A stretch of DNA of 9,108 nt. Origin: Nocardioides sp. GTDB lineage: Bacteria; Actinomycetota; Actinomycetes; Propionibacteriales; Nocardioidaceae. Location of the stretch: contig JAJPEO010000080.1 in the NCBI GenBank assembly GCA_021166815.1, forward strand, positions 1 through 9,108, read 5' to 3'. Below the pieces are notes generated by a model that was not told the origin of the DNA, did not search any database, and was given only the letters and a program-made list of their open reading frames with translations. This document shows, one piece after another, positions 1-6,378 of this stretch; position 1 is the stretch's first letter; every line of letters starts with the position of its first letter. A program made the position numbers and the translations under genes.

Positions 1-350
1 GTCAGGGCCACGAGCGGCGCGTACGGGCGCTCGTGGAGGAGCGCGACGATGTCGGAGTTCTCGAACAGGTAGTTGAGCTCGCCCTCGACGTAGCGGTAGT
101 TGACGGTGATCGCCACCGCCCGGACCTTGAAGACGGCGAGCAGCGCGACGACGTGCTCGACACTGTTCTTGGCGTAGATGCCGACGTGGTCCCCTGTCCG
201 GACCCCTCGGCTGCGGAGGTAGTGGGCGAGCTGGTTGGCCTCGGCCTCCAGCTCGGCATAGGTCACGGTGCGACCGCCCACCTTGAGGACCGGGCGGTCC
301 GGCACGACGTCGACCGCGTGCTCGAAGAGATCAGCGAGGTTGAGAGCCAT
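1..350 (-). CDS. fadD19: FadD19-type steroid side-chain acyl-CoA synthetase (N-terminal part, cut by window edge)
   Basis: The minus strand reads from ATG at 350 to the window edge: 116 complete codons of a protein usually about 540-550 residues long, so the catalytic core lies outside. It begins MALNLADLFEHAVDVVPDRP and contains the segment VEGELNYLFENSD. Both closely resemble what I recall of M. tuberculosis FadD19 (Rv3515c), an ANL-superfamily ligase that forms a CoA thioester on the sterol side chain using ATP. In Rhodococcus, FadD19 is needed for C-24-branched sterols. The adjacent divergent echA19 supports the assignment, as the two are neighbours in mycobacteria. The start is chosen because a TAGTCT -10 hexamer ends 7 nt upstream, suggesting a leaderless transcript, and a KstR-like box overlaps that hexamer. 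The signature P-loop (TGGTTG type) is not in the window, so activity cannot be judged. Other steroid FadDs are the main alternative. Confidence 0.85.
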   Translation of the reverse strand, partial: MALNLADLFEHAVDVVPDRPVLKVGGRTVTYAELEAEANQLAHYLRSRGVRTGDHVGIYAKNSVEHVVALLAVFKVRAVAITVNYRYVEGELNYLFENSDIVALLHERPYAPLVAL

Positions 351-357
351 GAGCGCG

Positions 358-363
358 AGACTA
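358..363 (-). promoter_or_regulatory. Predicted -10 element of fadD19 (leaderless)
   Basis: TAGTCT on the minus strand fits TANNNT and is followed by 7 nt and then the ATG at 350, which places transcription start at or next to the start codon. Its first two bases lie inside the KstR-like box. No convincing -35 is seen at 16-18 nt spacing. The same hexamer and geometry recur at the other fadD gene. Confidence 0.55.
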
Positions 364-375
364 GAACACGTTCTC
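362..375. promoter_or_regulatory. KstR-like operator between fadD19 and echA19
   Basis: The site reads TAGAACACGTTCTC. Its core AGAAC-N2-GTTCT (363-374) is a perfect inverted repeat. It matches the KstR consensus TNNAACNNGTTNNA at every specified base except the last (C instead of A). KstR is the TetR-family repressor of cholesterol catabolism in mycobacteria and rhodococci. The box lies between two divergent starts (350 and 400) and overlaps the predicted fadD19 -10 hexamer, so one bound dimer could silence both genes. The regulator gene itself is not in the window, so its identity is inferred. Confidence 0.85.
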
Positions 376-385
376 ATCTGGTGAC

Positions 386-391
386 TAGGAT
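386..391 (+). promoter_or_regulatory. Predicted -10 element of echA19
   Basis: TAGGAT fits TANNNT and lies 8 nt before the ATG at 400, compatible with a leaderless or almost leaderless transcript. The region where a -35 would fall (about 361-368) is occupied by the KstR-like box, so repression by occlusion is plausible. The embedded AGGA (387-390), 9 nt from the ATG, could instead act as a ribosome binding site; the sequence alone does not decide. Confidence 0.45.
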
Positions 392-399
392 GACTTTCC

Positions 400-1209
400 A
401 TGTCTGAGACGAAAGCCCCCTCCAGCGCCCCCCACTGCCTCGTCGAGCAGGACGGTGGCGTCCTCACCGTGACCATGAACCGCCCGGAGAAGAAGAACGC
501 GCTCTCCGGCGAGATGCTCGAGATCATGGCGGCCACCTGGGACCGGGTGAACGCCGACGAGTCGGTGCGCGTCGTCATCCTCACCGGCGCCGGTGGCGCG
601 TTCTGTGCGGGCGCGGACCTCTCGGCGATGTCGAAGGACTCCCCCTCCGACAAGTTCGAGTCCGGCGAGTTCGACCCCTCGGTGATCAAGTCCCTGCTCA
701 AGGGGTTCCGCCTCACCAAGCCGCTCATCGCCGCGGTCGAGGGGCCGGCGATCGCCGGAGGCACCGAGATCCTGCAGGCCACCGACATCCGCGTCGCCGG
801 CGAGTCGGCGAGGTTCGGCGTCTCGGAGGTCAAGTGGGGGCTCTACCCGCTGGGCGGATCGGCCGTACGGCTCCCCCGCCAGATCCCGTACACCGTCGCT
901 GCCGACCTGCTCCTGACCGGGCGCCACATCACCGCAGCCGAAGCGCTCTCGTACGGGCTCATCGGCCACGTGGTGCCCGACGGCACGGCGCTGGACAAGG
1001 CGCGGGAGCTGGCCGCGATCATCGACGGCAACGGACCGCTGGCCGTCCAGGCCGTCCTCGCGACCATCCGCAAGTCCGAGGGGAGGCACGAGGACGAGTG
1101 CTGGGCCGACGACGCCCGCGACGGCGCGGCCGTCTTCGCCTCCGAGGACGCCAAGGAGGGGCCCAAGGCGTTCATGGAGCGGCGTGCGCCCCAGTTCCGC
1201 GGCCGCTGA
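400..1209 (+). CDS. echA19: EchA19-type steroid enoyl-CoA hydratase
   Basis: A 269-residue crotonase-superfamily protein, a normal family length, very similar to what I recall of M. tuberculosis EchA19 (Rv3516); shared segments include [20 protein letters not shown] and [13 protein letters not shown]. It should hydrate an alpha,beta-unsaturated steroid side-chain CoA to the 3-hydroxyacyl-CoA in side-chain beta-oxidation in the cytoplasm. The oxyanion-hole segment [12 protein letters not shown] is present. The two hydratase glutamates are at E123 (GGTE) and E143 (GVSE), 20 residues apart as in rat mitochondrial hydratase (E144/E164), so it looks catalytically competent. It is divergent from fadD19 across a KstR-like box, and pairing of ligase and hydratase matches the C-24 side-chain route. 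The start at 400 fits the family N-terminus and a TAGGAT element just upstream. The next gene follows after 39 nt and could be partly cotranscribed. Confidence 0.9.
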   Translation: MSETKAPSSAPHCLVEQDGGVLTVTMNRPEKKNALSGEMLEIMAATWDRVNADESVRVVILTGAGGAFCAGADLSAMSKDSPSDKFESGEFDPSVIKSLLKGFRLTKPLIAAVEGPAIAGGTEILQATDIRVAGESARFGVSEVKWGLYPLGGSAVRLPRQIPYTVAADLLLTGRHITAAEALSYGLIGHVVPDGTALDKARELAAIIDGNGPLAVQAVLATIRKSEGRHEDECWADDARDGAAVFASEDAKEGPKAFMERRAPQFRGR

Positions 1210-1235
1210 CTTCGGGCCGCCGAGGCTCCGGGCCG

Positions 1236-1241
1236 TAGGCT
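1236..1241 (+). promoter_or_regulatory. Predicted -10 element of the thioredoxin-rhodanese gene
   Basis: TAGGCT fits TANNNT and is followed by exactly 7 nt before the ATG at 1249, the spacing expected for a leaderless start. A GGAG at 1242-1245 is only 3 nt from the ATG, too close for a good ribosome binding site. No clear -35 is seen. Read-through from echA19 remains possible. Confidence 0.45.
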
Positions 1242-1248
1242 GGAGCGC

Positions 1249-1926
1249 ATGGCTACCCGTGACCTGACCCTGGACGACTTCGAGAAGACCGTCTCCGAGG
1301 AGGGCATCGTCCTCGTCGACTTCTGGGCGGCGTGGTGCGGCCCGTGCCGCCAGTTCGCGCCCGTGTTCGAGGCGGCGTCGGCCAAGCACGAGGACATCGT
1401 CTTCGCGAAGGTCGACACCGAGGCCGAGCAGCAGCTCGCCGGCATGGCCGGGATCACCAGCATCCCGACCTTGATGCTCTTCCGTGACGGCATCCTGCTG
1501 TTCAACCAGCCCGGTGCGATGCCGCCCCAGGCGCTCGAGGGCGTCATCGAGCAGGCGCGTGCCCTCGACATGGACGCCGTGCGCCAGGAGGTCGCTGCCG
1601 CACAGGAGAACGCCGGAGAGGTTCCCACCGAGGTCGACCTCGACGACTTCGTCGCGCTCCACAGCCAGGGCGCCTTCGTCCTCGACGTGCGCGAGCCCGA
1701 CGAGTGGGCCAGCGGCCATGTGGCCGGCGCCACGCACATCCCGATGAACGACGTGCCGGCGCGCGCCGACGAGCTGCCCACCGACCAGCCCGTGTTCGTC
1801 ATCTGCCGCAGCGGCAACCGCAGCCGCCAGGTGGTCGAGCACCTGCGTGGCCGTGGCATCACGGCCGTCAACGTCACCGAGGGCACCGCCGGCTGGGCCG
1901 GCCGCGGCTGGCCGCTTGAGCACTGA
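1249..1926 (+). CDS. Thioredoxin-rhodanese fusion protein
   Basis: A 225-residue two-domain cytoplasmic protein with no signal peptide. Residues about 1-108 form a thioredoxin domain with the canonical WCGPC active site (C30, C33) and the conserved cis-proline loop in ITSIPTLMLF. Residues about 125-225 form a single rhodanese domain, with the DVREPDEW segment near residue 146 and an active-site loop CRSGNRS in which C186 would carry the persulfide. Both active sites are intact, so disulfide reductase and sulfurtransferase activities are expected. A likely role is persulfide or thiol handling, with the thioredoxin half reducing the rhodanese persulfide, but this is inference and no substrate can be named. 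It follows echA19 by 39 nt and has its own possible leaderless promoter. Such fusions are known in other bacteria; a sterol connection rests on position only. Confidence 0.88.
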   Translation: MATRDLTLDDFEKTVSEEGIVLVDFWAAWCGPCRQFAPVFEAASAKHEDIVFAKVDTEAEQQLAGMAGITSIPTLMLFRDGILLFNQPGAMPPQALEGVIEQARALDMDAVRQEVAAAQENAGEVPTEVDLDDFVALHSQGAFVLDVREPDEWASGHVAGATHIPMNDVPARADELPTDQPVFVICRSGNRSRQVVEHLRGRGITAVNVTEGTAGWAGRGWPLEH

Positions 1927-1948
1927 CCGGACAGGTCCCACTCCCGAG

Positions 1949-1954
1949 TACCTT
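1949..1954 (+). promoter_or_regulatory. Predicted -10 element of the alpha/beta hydrolase gene
   Basis: TACCTT fits TANNNT and lies 6 nt before the GTG at 1961, the same arrangement as at the other leaderless-looking starts here. This is the main reason to place the hydrolase start at 1961. No good -35 is visible. GCGAGG just before the GTG is too close to be a normal ribosome binding site. Confidence 0.4.
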
Positions 1955-1960
1955 GCGAGG

Positions 1961-2761
1961 GTGGAGCATGTCGAGGTCGGCGGCCTGAGGATCGCCTTCG
2001 AGCGGGTCGGCGAGGGCCCTCCCCTTGTCCTCGCGCACGGGGCGGGCGACGACAGCCGCATCTGGCAGCCGCAGCTCGCCGGACTGTCCGACGAGCTCAC
2101 GGTGGTGGCATGGGACGAGCCCGGCGCAGGCCGGTCCTCCGACCTTCCGGAGCACTACGGACTGGCGGACTTCGCGGACGGGCTCGCGGCGCTCATCGAC
2201 GCCCTCGGCCTCGGGCCCGCTCACGTCGCCGGGCTCTCCTGGGGCGGCACCGTGGTGCTCGAGCTCTACCGTCGCCACCCGGAGCTCGTCGCCACCCTCA
2301 TCCTGATCGACCCCTACGCAGGATGGAAGGGATCGCTGCCCGCAGCAGAGCTCGAGGCACGCGTCGCGAGTGCCCGAGCGATGCTCTCCGCACCGCCAGG
2401 GCAGCTCGACCCCACCCTCCCCGGACTCTTCGCGGGTGATCCCCCAGCGCAGTTCGTACCACTGCTCGCCGCCATCGGCGCCGACGTCCGTCCGGCCACC
2501 CTCGCGCGAGAGCTGGCCATCATGGCCGACGCCGACCTGAGGGACGTGCTGCCCCGCGTCTGCGTCCCCACGCTGCTGGTCTGGGGACGGTCGGACGCGC
2601 GTTCGCCACTCACCGTCACCCGCCAGTTCGAGGAGGCGATCCCGGACGCGGAGCTCGTCGTGGTCGAGCACGCAGGCCACCTGAGCAACCTCGAGAGCCC
2701 GCAGCGGGTCAACGACGCCATCCGCGACTTCTGTCGCGCCCACGCCCCGGACCAGCGATGA
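1961..2761 (+). CDS. Alpha/beta hydrolase-fold protein
   Basis: A 266-residue alpha/beta hydrolase of ordinary length. The complete triad can be read: nucleophile S93 in the elbow GLSWGG, acid D212 in VWGRSD, and H240 in HAGHLSN. The oxyanion-region motif LAHGAG is at residues 24-29. No signal peptide or membrane segment is visible, so it should be cytoplasmic. The substrate cannot be told; ester, lactone or C-C bond hydrolysis are all possible for this fold. GTG at 1961 is chosen because the protein then begins at the usual beta-strand (VEVGGLRIAFERVG) and because of a TACCTT hexamer upstream. The frame is open upstream to 1847, but that would overlap the rhodanese domain gene. Its stop overlaps the start of the next gene (ATGA), so the two are probably translated together. 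Confidence 0.85.
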   Translation: MEHVEVGGLRIAFERVGEGPPLVLAHGAGDDSRIWQPQLAGLSDELTVVAWDEPGAGRSSDLPEHYGLADFADGLAALIDALGLGPAHVAGLSWGGTVVLELYRRHPELVATLILIDPYAGWKGSLPAAELEARVASARAMLSAPPGQLDPTLPGLFAGDPPAQFVPLLAAIGADVRPATLARELAIMADADLRDVLPRVCVPTLLVWGRSDARSPLTVTRQFEEAIPDAELVVVEHAGHLSNLESPQRVNDAIRDFCRAHAPDQR

Positions 2762-3297
2762 CGACACGGCCGACGCTGTTCCTGACCGTGGGACTGCCGG
2801 GCACCGGGAAGACGACCGCAGCACGACGCATCGAGGTCGAGGAGAACGCCCTTCGCCTCACGAAGGACGAGTGGGTGAAGGCCCTCCACGGGCCCGCGAA
2901 CCCGCCGTCGGCATCGGACGTCATCGAGGGTCGGCTCATCGAGATCGGGCTGCGCGCCCTCGAGCTCGGCATCAACGTCGTCATCGACTTCGGCCTCTGG
3001 GGTCGCGACGAGCGCTGCTCGCTGCGGCAGGCAGCCGCCGATCGCGACGCTGCCGTCGAGATGCGCTACTTCGAGCTCACGCCGACCGAGCAGCGACGAC
3101 GTGTCGACCAGCGCCAGGCCGAGGAGCCCCACACGACGTGGCCCATGAGCGACGAGGAGCTGACCGAGTCCGCCGCCATCTTCAGCGTCCCGACGCAGGG
3201 AGAGCTCGACGGCAGCGAGGCCGTCGATCCCCCGCCGGAAGGCTTCGCGACCTGGGACGAGTGGCGCCGGCACCGCTGGCCGCCGTCGGTCGCATGA
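2758..3297 (+). CDS. P-loop kinase-like ATP-binding protein, substrate unknown
   Basis: A 179-residue protein with a clear Walker A motif, GLPGTGKTT, at residues 12-20, and a hydrophobic strand ending in aspartate (NVVIDFG) that may be the Walker B equivalent. Size and layout recall small P-loop kinases of the AAA_33/zeta-toxin/polynucleotide-kinase type, which phosphorylate a small molecule or nucleic acid end. An arginine-rich helix (EQRRRVDQRQ) resembles a LID region. No antitoxin-like partner lies beside it, so a toxin role is not supported. The C-terminus is rich in proline and tryptophan (PPPEGFATWDEWRRHRWPP). It starts in a 4-nt ATGA overlap with the hydrolase stop, suggesting translational coupling and a related job, but what the pair acts on is not evident. 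A hairpin follows the stop by 25 nt. Confidence 0.75.
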   Translation: MTTRPTLFLTVGLPGTGKTTAARRIEVEENALRLTKDEWVKALHGPANPPSASDVIEGRLIEIGLRALELGINVVIDFGLWGRDERCSLRQAAADRDAAVEMRYFELTPTEQRRRVDQRQAEEPHTTWPMSDEELTESAAIFSVPTQGELDGSEAVDPPPEGFATWDEWRRHRWPPSVA

Positions 3298-3322
3298 CGG
3301 CGCGCCGAGGTCCCCAGCAGTC

Positions 3323-3349
3323 CGAGTGGGGAACGATGTGCCCCACTCG
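3323..3349. terminator. Hairpin between convergent genes, likely bidirectional terminator
   Basis: CGAGTGGGG (3323-3331) pairs perfectly with CCCCACTCG (3341-3349) around a 9-nt loop. It lies in the 97-nt gap between the stop of the kinase-like gene (3297) and the stop of the convergent fadD8-like gene (3395). There is no U-tract on either side, as is common for actinobacterial terminators. Nothing else is evident in this gap. Confidence 0.7.
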
Positions 3350-3394
3350 CCGTCGCTGGACCAGCCCCCTCGGTTCCCCGAGTGCGAGCGTCGC

Positions 3395-4957
3395 TCAGCC
3401 CGCGAAGCGGGCGCGCAAGGCCTTCTTGTCCGGCTTGCCGAGCCCCGTCAACGGGATGGCGTCGACCTCGAGGACCCGCTTGGGCGCCTGGACGGATCCC
3501 TTGCGCTCCTTGACGAGAGCGGTGACCTCGGCCACCACCGTCTCGCTCAGCCCGCCGGGCTCCCGTGGCACGACCAGGGCGGTCACCGCCTCCCCGAACT
3601 TCTCGTGGGGCGTGCCGATCACCGCCACCTGGGCCACGGCCGGGTGGGTGGCGATGACGTCCTCGACCTCGCGCGGATAGACGTTGAACCCGCCCGTGAC
3701 GATCATGTCCTTGGTGCGGTCGACGATGTACCAGAAGCCGTCCTCGTCCTCCCGGGCCACGTCGCCGGTGCGCAGCCACCCGTCGCGGAACGTCTCGGCG
3801 GTCTGCTCGGGCAGCCCCCAGTAGCCCTGCGCCAGGAGCGGGCCGGCCACGCAGATCTCGCCGGGCTCGCCGGGCGGCACCGGCTGTCCAGACTCGTCGA
3901 GGAGTGCCGTACGGATGAACGCGCTCGGGCGCCCGCAGCTGGCCAGCCGGTCTCCGGAGTGGTCCTTCTTGGCGAGGTAGGTGATGGCCATCGGCGCCTC
4001 GGACTGCCCGTAGTACTGCGCGAAGACCGGACCGAACCGCTCGATCGCCTCGGCCAGGCGAACCGGGTTGATGGCACTGGCGCCGTAGTAGACGGTCTCG
4101 AGCGACGACAGGTCACGCGTGTGGCTGTCGGGATGGTCGAGCAGGGCGTAGAGCATGGACGGGACGAGCATCGTCGCGGTGATGCGCTCACGCTCGATCG
4201 TCTCGAGCACCTGCGCGGGGTCGAACTTGGGCAGCACCACCAGCGAGCCGCCCTTCATCACCGTCGGCACGAAGAACGCCGCGCCCGCGTGGGACAGGGG
4301 TGTGCACATCAGGAAGCGCGGCGCGGTCGGCCACTCCCACTCCGCGAGCTGGATCTGGGCCATCGCGTTCATCGAGCCGGTCGTGCCGACCACCCCCTTG
4401 GGGCGCCCCGTCGTGCCGCCGGTGTAGGTGATCGAGATGACGTGGTCGGGCGGGAGCGTGGCTGCCGTGAGCGGGCGGGCGTCGTACGACGCGGCCTCGG
4501 CGACGAGGTCGCGGGCGCGCCCCTGGAGCTGCGGCGGCACGGGACCGACCGTGAACACCTGCGTCAGGCCCGGGCACCGCTCGAGCAGGTCGACGGCCCG
4601 CTGGGTGAAGGCGGGGTCGACGATGAGGGTCGAGATCTCGGCGTCGTCGATGACGTACGCGTGGTCGTCGAGGCTGCCCAGGGGGTGCAGGCTCGTGCGG
4701 CGGTAGCCCTGGGTCTGGCCCGCGCCGAGGATGTAGAGCACCTCCGGGCGGTTGGGCGCGAGCAGGGCCGAGCCCGCCGAACGCGCCCCCGCGGCGTCGA
4801 ACGCCTGCACGTAGCGACTGATCATCTCGGCGGTCGCGCGGCCCGTGAGCGTCGTGTCGCCCAGGACCATCACGGGATCGTCCGCGTGTCGCTTCAGGGC
4901 GGCCACCATCAGGTGGCCGTTGTGGACGCCGGTACGCAGGTCGTGGTCATCGGTCAC
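3395..4957 (-). CDS. fadD8: FadD8-like acyl-CoA synthetase (ANL superfamily)
   Basis: A complete 520-residue adenylate-forming ligase. The nucleotide-binding loop TYTGGTTGRPKG is at residues 177-188. Then come the YYGQSE motif, GWLRTGD, DRTKDMIVTGGFNVYPREVE (A8 region) and the C-terminal catalytic lysine K508 in GLGKPDKK, so it looks fully active. It converts a carboxylic acid to its CoA thioester through an acyl-AMP intermediate. Overall it closely resembles what I recall of M. tuberculosis FadD8 (Rv0551c), notably around RITATMLVPSMLYALLDHPD. The substrate is not established from sequence; a sterol-derived acid is suggested by the KstR-like box in its promoter. GTG at 4957 is chosen because an in-frame TAG lies just upstream and the ATG at 4950 is out of frame. 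There is no ribosome binding site, and a TAGTCT -10 element sits 6 nt before the GTG, so the transcript is probably leaderless. Confidence 0.88.
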   Translation of the reverse strand: MTDDHDLRTGVHNGHLMVAALKRHADDPVMVLGDTTLTGRATAEMISRYVQAFDAAGARSAGSALLAPNRPEVLYILGAGQTQGYRRTSLHPLGSLDDHAYVIDDAEISTLIVDPAFTQRAVDLLERCPGLTQVFTVGPVPPQLQGRARDLVAEAASYDARPLTAATLPPDHVISITYTGGTTGRPKGVVGTTGSMNAMAQIQLAEWEWPTAPRFLMCTPLSHAGAAFFVPTVMKGGSLVVLPKFDPAQVLETIERERITATMLVPSMLYALLDHPDSHTRDLSSLETVYYGASAINPVRLAEAIERFGPVFAQYYGQSEAPMAITYLAKKDHSGDRLASCGRPSAFIRTALLDESGQPVPPGEPGEICVAGPLLAQGYWGLPEQTAETFRDGWLRTGDVAREDEDGFWYIVDRTKDMIVTGGFNVYPREVEDVIATHPAVAQVAVIGTPHEKFGEAVTALVVPREPGGLSETVVAEVTALVKERKGSVQAPKRVLEVDAIPLTGLGKPDKKALRARFAG

Positions 4958-4963
4958 CCGGGC

Positions 4964-4992
4964 AGACTAGAACGTGTTCCACTTGTGGGCAA
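4964..4992 (-). promoter_or_regulatory. Predicted fadD8-like promoter
   Basis: On the minus strand TTGCCC (4992-4987) is followed by a 17-nt spacer and TAGTCT (4969-4964), then 6 nt to the GTG at 4957. Spacer length and hexamers fit a housekeeping-sigma promoter. The KstR-like box lies within the spacer and touches the -10. The -10 hexamer is identical to that of fadD19. Confidence 0.6.
4968..4981. promoter_or_regulatory. KstR-like operator between fadD8-like and thioredoxin-like genes
   Basis: TAGAACGTGTTCCA matches TNNAACNNGTTNNA at all specified bases. It lies in the 59-nt gap between the divergent starts at 4957 and 5017. On the fadD8 side it falls between the predicted -35 and -10 and covers two bases of the -10. 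On the thioredoxin side it ends one base before the predicted -35. Strong control of fadD8 is expected; control of the thioredoxin gene is plausible but less certain. Confidence 0.88.
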
Positions 4993-5010
4993 CGTCGCCC
5001 CGCCTACGCT
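4983..5010 (+). promoter_or_regulatory. Predicted promoter of the small thioredoxin-like gene
   Basis: TTGTGG (4983-4988), a 16-nt spacer, then TACGCT (5005-5010) and 6 nt to the ATG at 5017, which implies a leaderless transcript. The -35 overlaps the -35 of the opposing fadD8-like promoter (4987-4992) and begins two bases after the KstR-like box. Confidence 0.55.
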
Positions 5011-5016
5011 GGACAC

Positions 5017-5334
5017 ATGAGCCTGGGCTACGAGACCGAGCAGCCGACCCGCGAGGACGTCGACGCCACCGAGGGACCCCTGGCGCTGGAGTTCGGGGCC
5101 AACTGGTGCGGGATCTGCCGCGCGGCCAAGGACGACCTCGACCAGGCCCTCGCCGACCACCCCGACCTGCGACGCATCAAGGTCGAGGACGGCCCGGGCC
5201 TGCCGCTGGGACGCTCCTTCGGCATCAAGCTGTGGCCCACCCTGGTGCTGGTGCGCGACGGCAAGGAGGTGGCCCGCGTCGTGCGGCCCCGCAGCCGTGC
5301 CGACGTCGACGCCGTGCTGGCCGAGCTCAGCTGA
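5017..5334 (+). CDS. Small thioredoxin-like protein (WCGIC)
   Basis: A 105-residue single-domain thioredoxin-fold protein, close to the usual thioredoxin length. The redox site is WCGIC (C31, C34), and the cis-proline is P74 in KLWPTLVLVRDG. The preceding ALEFGANW segment fits the central beta-strand. It has no signal peptide, so it should act in the cytoplasm. The isoleucine between the cysteines, in place of the usual proline, is expected to shift redox potential relative to thioredoxin. The partner is unknown. It is divergent from the fadD8-like gene across a KstR-like box and has a well-spaced promoter of its own, so it may be co-induced with sterol catabolism. Its last codons overlap the 3' end of the convergent LLM-class oxidoreductase by 8 nt. 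Start at ATG 5017 is supported by the TACGCT element 6 nt upstream. Confidence 0.85.
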   Translation: MSLGYETEQPTREDVDATEGPLALEFGANWCGICRAAKDDLDQALADHPDLRRIKVEDGPGLPLGRSFGIKLWPTLVLVRDGKEVARVVRPRSRADVDAVLAELS

Positions 5335-5335
5335 G
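5326..5335. repeat. 10-bp palindrome containing two convergent stop codons
   Basis: CTCAGCTGAG is a perfect palindrome. It holds the TGA of the plus-strand thioredoxin-like gene (5332-5334) and, on the opposite strand, the TGA of the oxidoreductase gene (5329-5327). The two genes therefore overlap tail to tail by 8 nt and have no intergenic terminator. Confidence 0.85.
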
Positions 5336-6370
5336 GACGTCGGCCACCAGTCGCACCTCGTCGGCGCTGCGGCAGCTCAGCAGCAGCGTGGTCACGCCGG
5401 TCTCCTCCCACTGCGCGACGCGTTCGCGCACCTGCCCCGGCTCGCCGATGATGTGCATGTCGTCGACCAGCTCGTCGGGGATGAGCGCGGCCGCCTCGTC
5501 CTTGCGGCCTGACAGGTAGAGCTCCTGCACCTCCGCGGCGAGCCGCTCGTGGCCCATGCGCTCGAAGACGGACTTGTGGAAGTTGGCGTCCTTGGCGCCC
5601 ATCCCGCCCATGTAGAGAGCGACCACGGGCTTGAGCCCGTCGATGACCGCCTTGGTCTCGGCGGCACTCGAGGTGACCTGCAGGTGGCAGGTGGCGGCGA
5701 TCTCGAAGTCAGCACGCGTACGCCGTGCTCCGGGGCGGGCGAAGCCCTCGTCCAGCCACGGCTGGTACATCGACGCCGAGGACGGCGTGTAGAAGATCGG
5801 GATCCAGCCGTCGGCGATCTCGGCGGTCTGGGCCACGTTCTTCGGGCCCTCCGCCCCGAGCCAGATGGGCACGTCGGCGCGCAGCGGGTGCACGATCGGC
5901 TTCAAGGCCTTGCCGAGCCCCGTGGCTCCCGGACCGGCATAGGGCAGCGGGTGGTGGGGGCCGGCGTTGGTGACCGGCGCCTCTCGCGCCAGAACCTGGC
6001 GGATGATCGAGACCACCTCACGCGTGCGGGCCAGCGGTTTCTCGAACGGCTGCCCGTACCACCCCTCCACCACCTGGGGACCACTCACGCCCATGCCCAG
6101 GACCACGCGTCCGCCGCTGAGGTGGTCGAGGGTGAGCACGTGCATCGCGATGCTCGTGGGCGTGCGCCCGGACATCTGCACGATGCTCGTGCCGAGCCGC
6201 AGGCGTGACGTCTCACGTCCCCACCAGGCCAGAGGCGTGAAGGCGTCCGACCCCCATGCCTCGGCCGTGAACACGGCATCCCATCCGGCCTCCTCGGCCG
6301 CGGTGACGAGGTCGCCGACCCCGTGCGGTGGCTGGGCGCCCCAGTAGCCGAGCTGCAGTCCGAGCTTCAT
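5327..6370 (-). CDS. LLM-class F420-dependent oxidoreductase, Rv3520c-like
   Basis: A 347-residue luciferase-like (TIM-barrel) protein matching what I recall of M. tuberculosis Rv3520c nearly end to end. Shared segments include MKLGLQLGYWGAQPP at the start, GVSGPQVVEGWYGQ, LGAEGPKNVA and GRKDEAAALIPDELVDD. The family uses coenzyme F420 (some members FMN) for hydride transfer; the substrate of Rv3520c is not known to me. In M. tuberculosis it lies in the cholesterol cluster directly divergent from Rv3521, as here, so a role on a sterol side-chain or ring intermediate is likely but unproven. ATG 6370 is chosen because it gives the family N-terminus and a TAGGTT hexamer lies 8 nt upstream. The reading frame stays open to 6439, but that would run through the KstR-like box into the neighbour. 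Its 3' end overlaps the thioredoxin-like gene by 8 nt. Confidence 0.88.
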   Translation of the reverse strand: MKLGLQLGYWGAQPPHGVGDLVTAAEEAGWDAVFTAEAWGSDAFTPLAWWGRETSRLRLGTSIVQMSGRTPTSIAMHVLTLDHLSGGRVVLGMGVSGPQVVEGWYGQPFEKPLARTREVVSIIRQVLAREAPVTNAGPHHPLPYAGPGATGLGKALKPIVHPLRADVPIWLGAEGPKNVAQTAEIADGWIPIFYTPSSASMYQPWLDEGFARPGARRTRADFEIAATCHLQVTSSAAETKAVIDGLKPVVALYMGGMGAKDANFHKSVFERMGHERLAAEVQELYLSGRKDEAAALIPDELVDDMHIIGEPGQVRERVAQWEETGVTTLLLSCRSADEVRLVADVLS

Positions 6371-6378
6371 GTCCACGA

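Noticed and set aside
1847..1960. Upstream start of the alpha/beta hydrolase at 1847
   Set aside because: The extra residues overlap the rhodanese coding region and are low-complexity Pro/Ala/Arg sequence. The fold begins after GTG 1961.
385..2100. 571-codon open frame on the minus strand opposite echA19 and the thioredoxin-rhodanese gene
   Set aside because: The translation is a low-complexity run of Arg, Gly, Val, Asp and Leu with no recognisable domain, and both plus-strand genes it opposes have intact catalytic motifs. Long antisense frames are common in high-GC DNA.
2758..3297. Zeta-toxin-type toxin
   Set aside because: The P-loop fits broadly, but there is no small antitoxin gene adjacent and the coupled neighbour is a hydrolase. 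A generic kinase-like label is safer.
3326..5020. 564-codon open frame on the plus strand opposite the fadD8-like gene
   Set aside because: It is a shadow of the real ligase on the minus strand, which carries all ANL motifs. The plus-strand translation has no family features.
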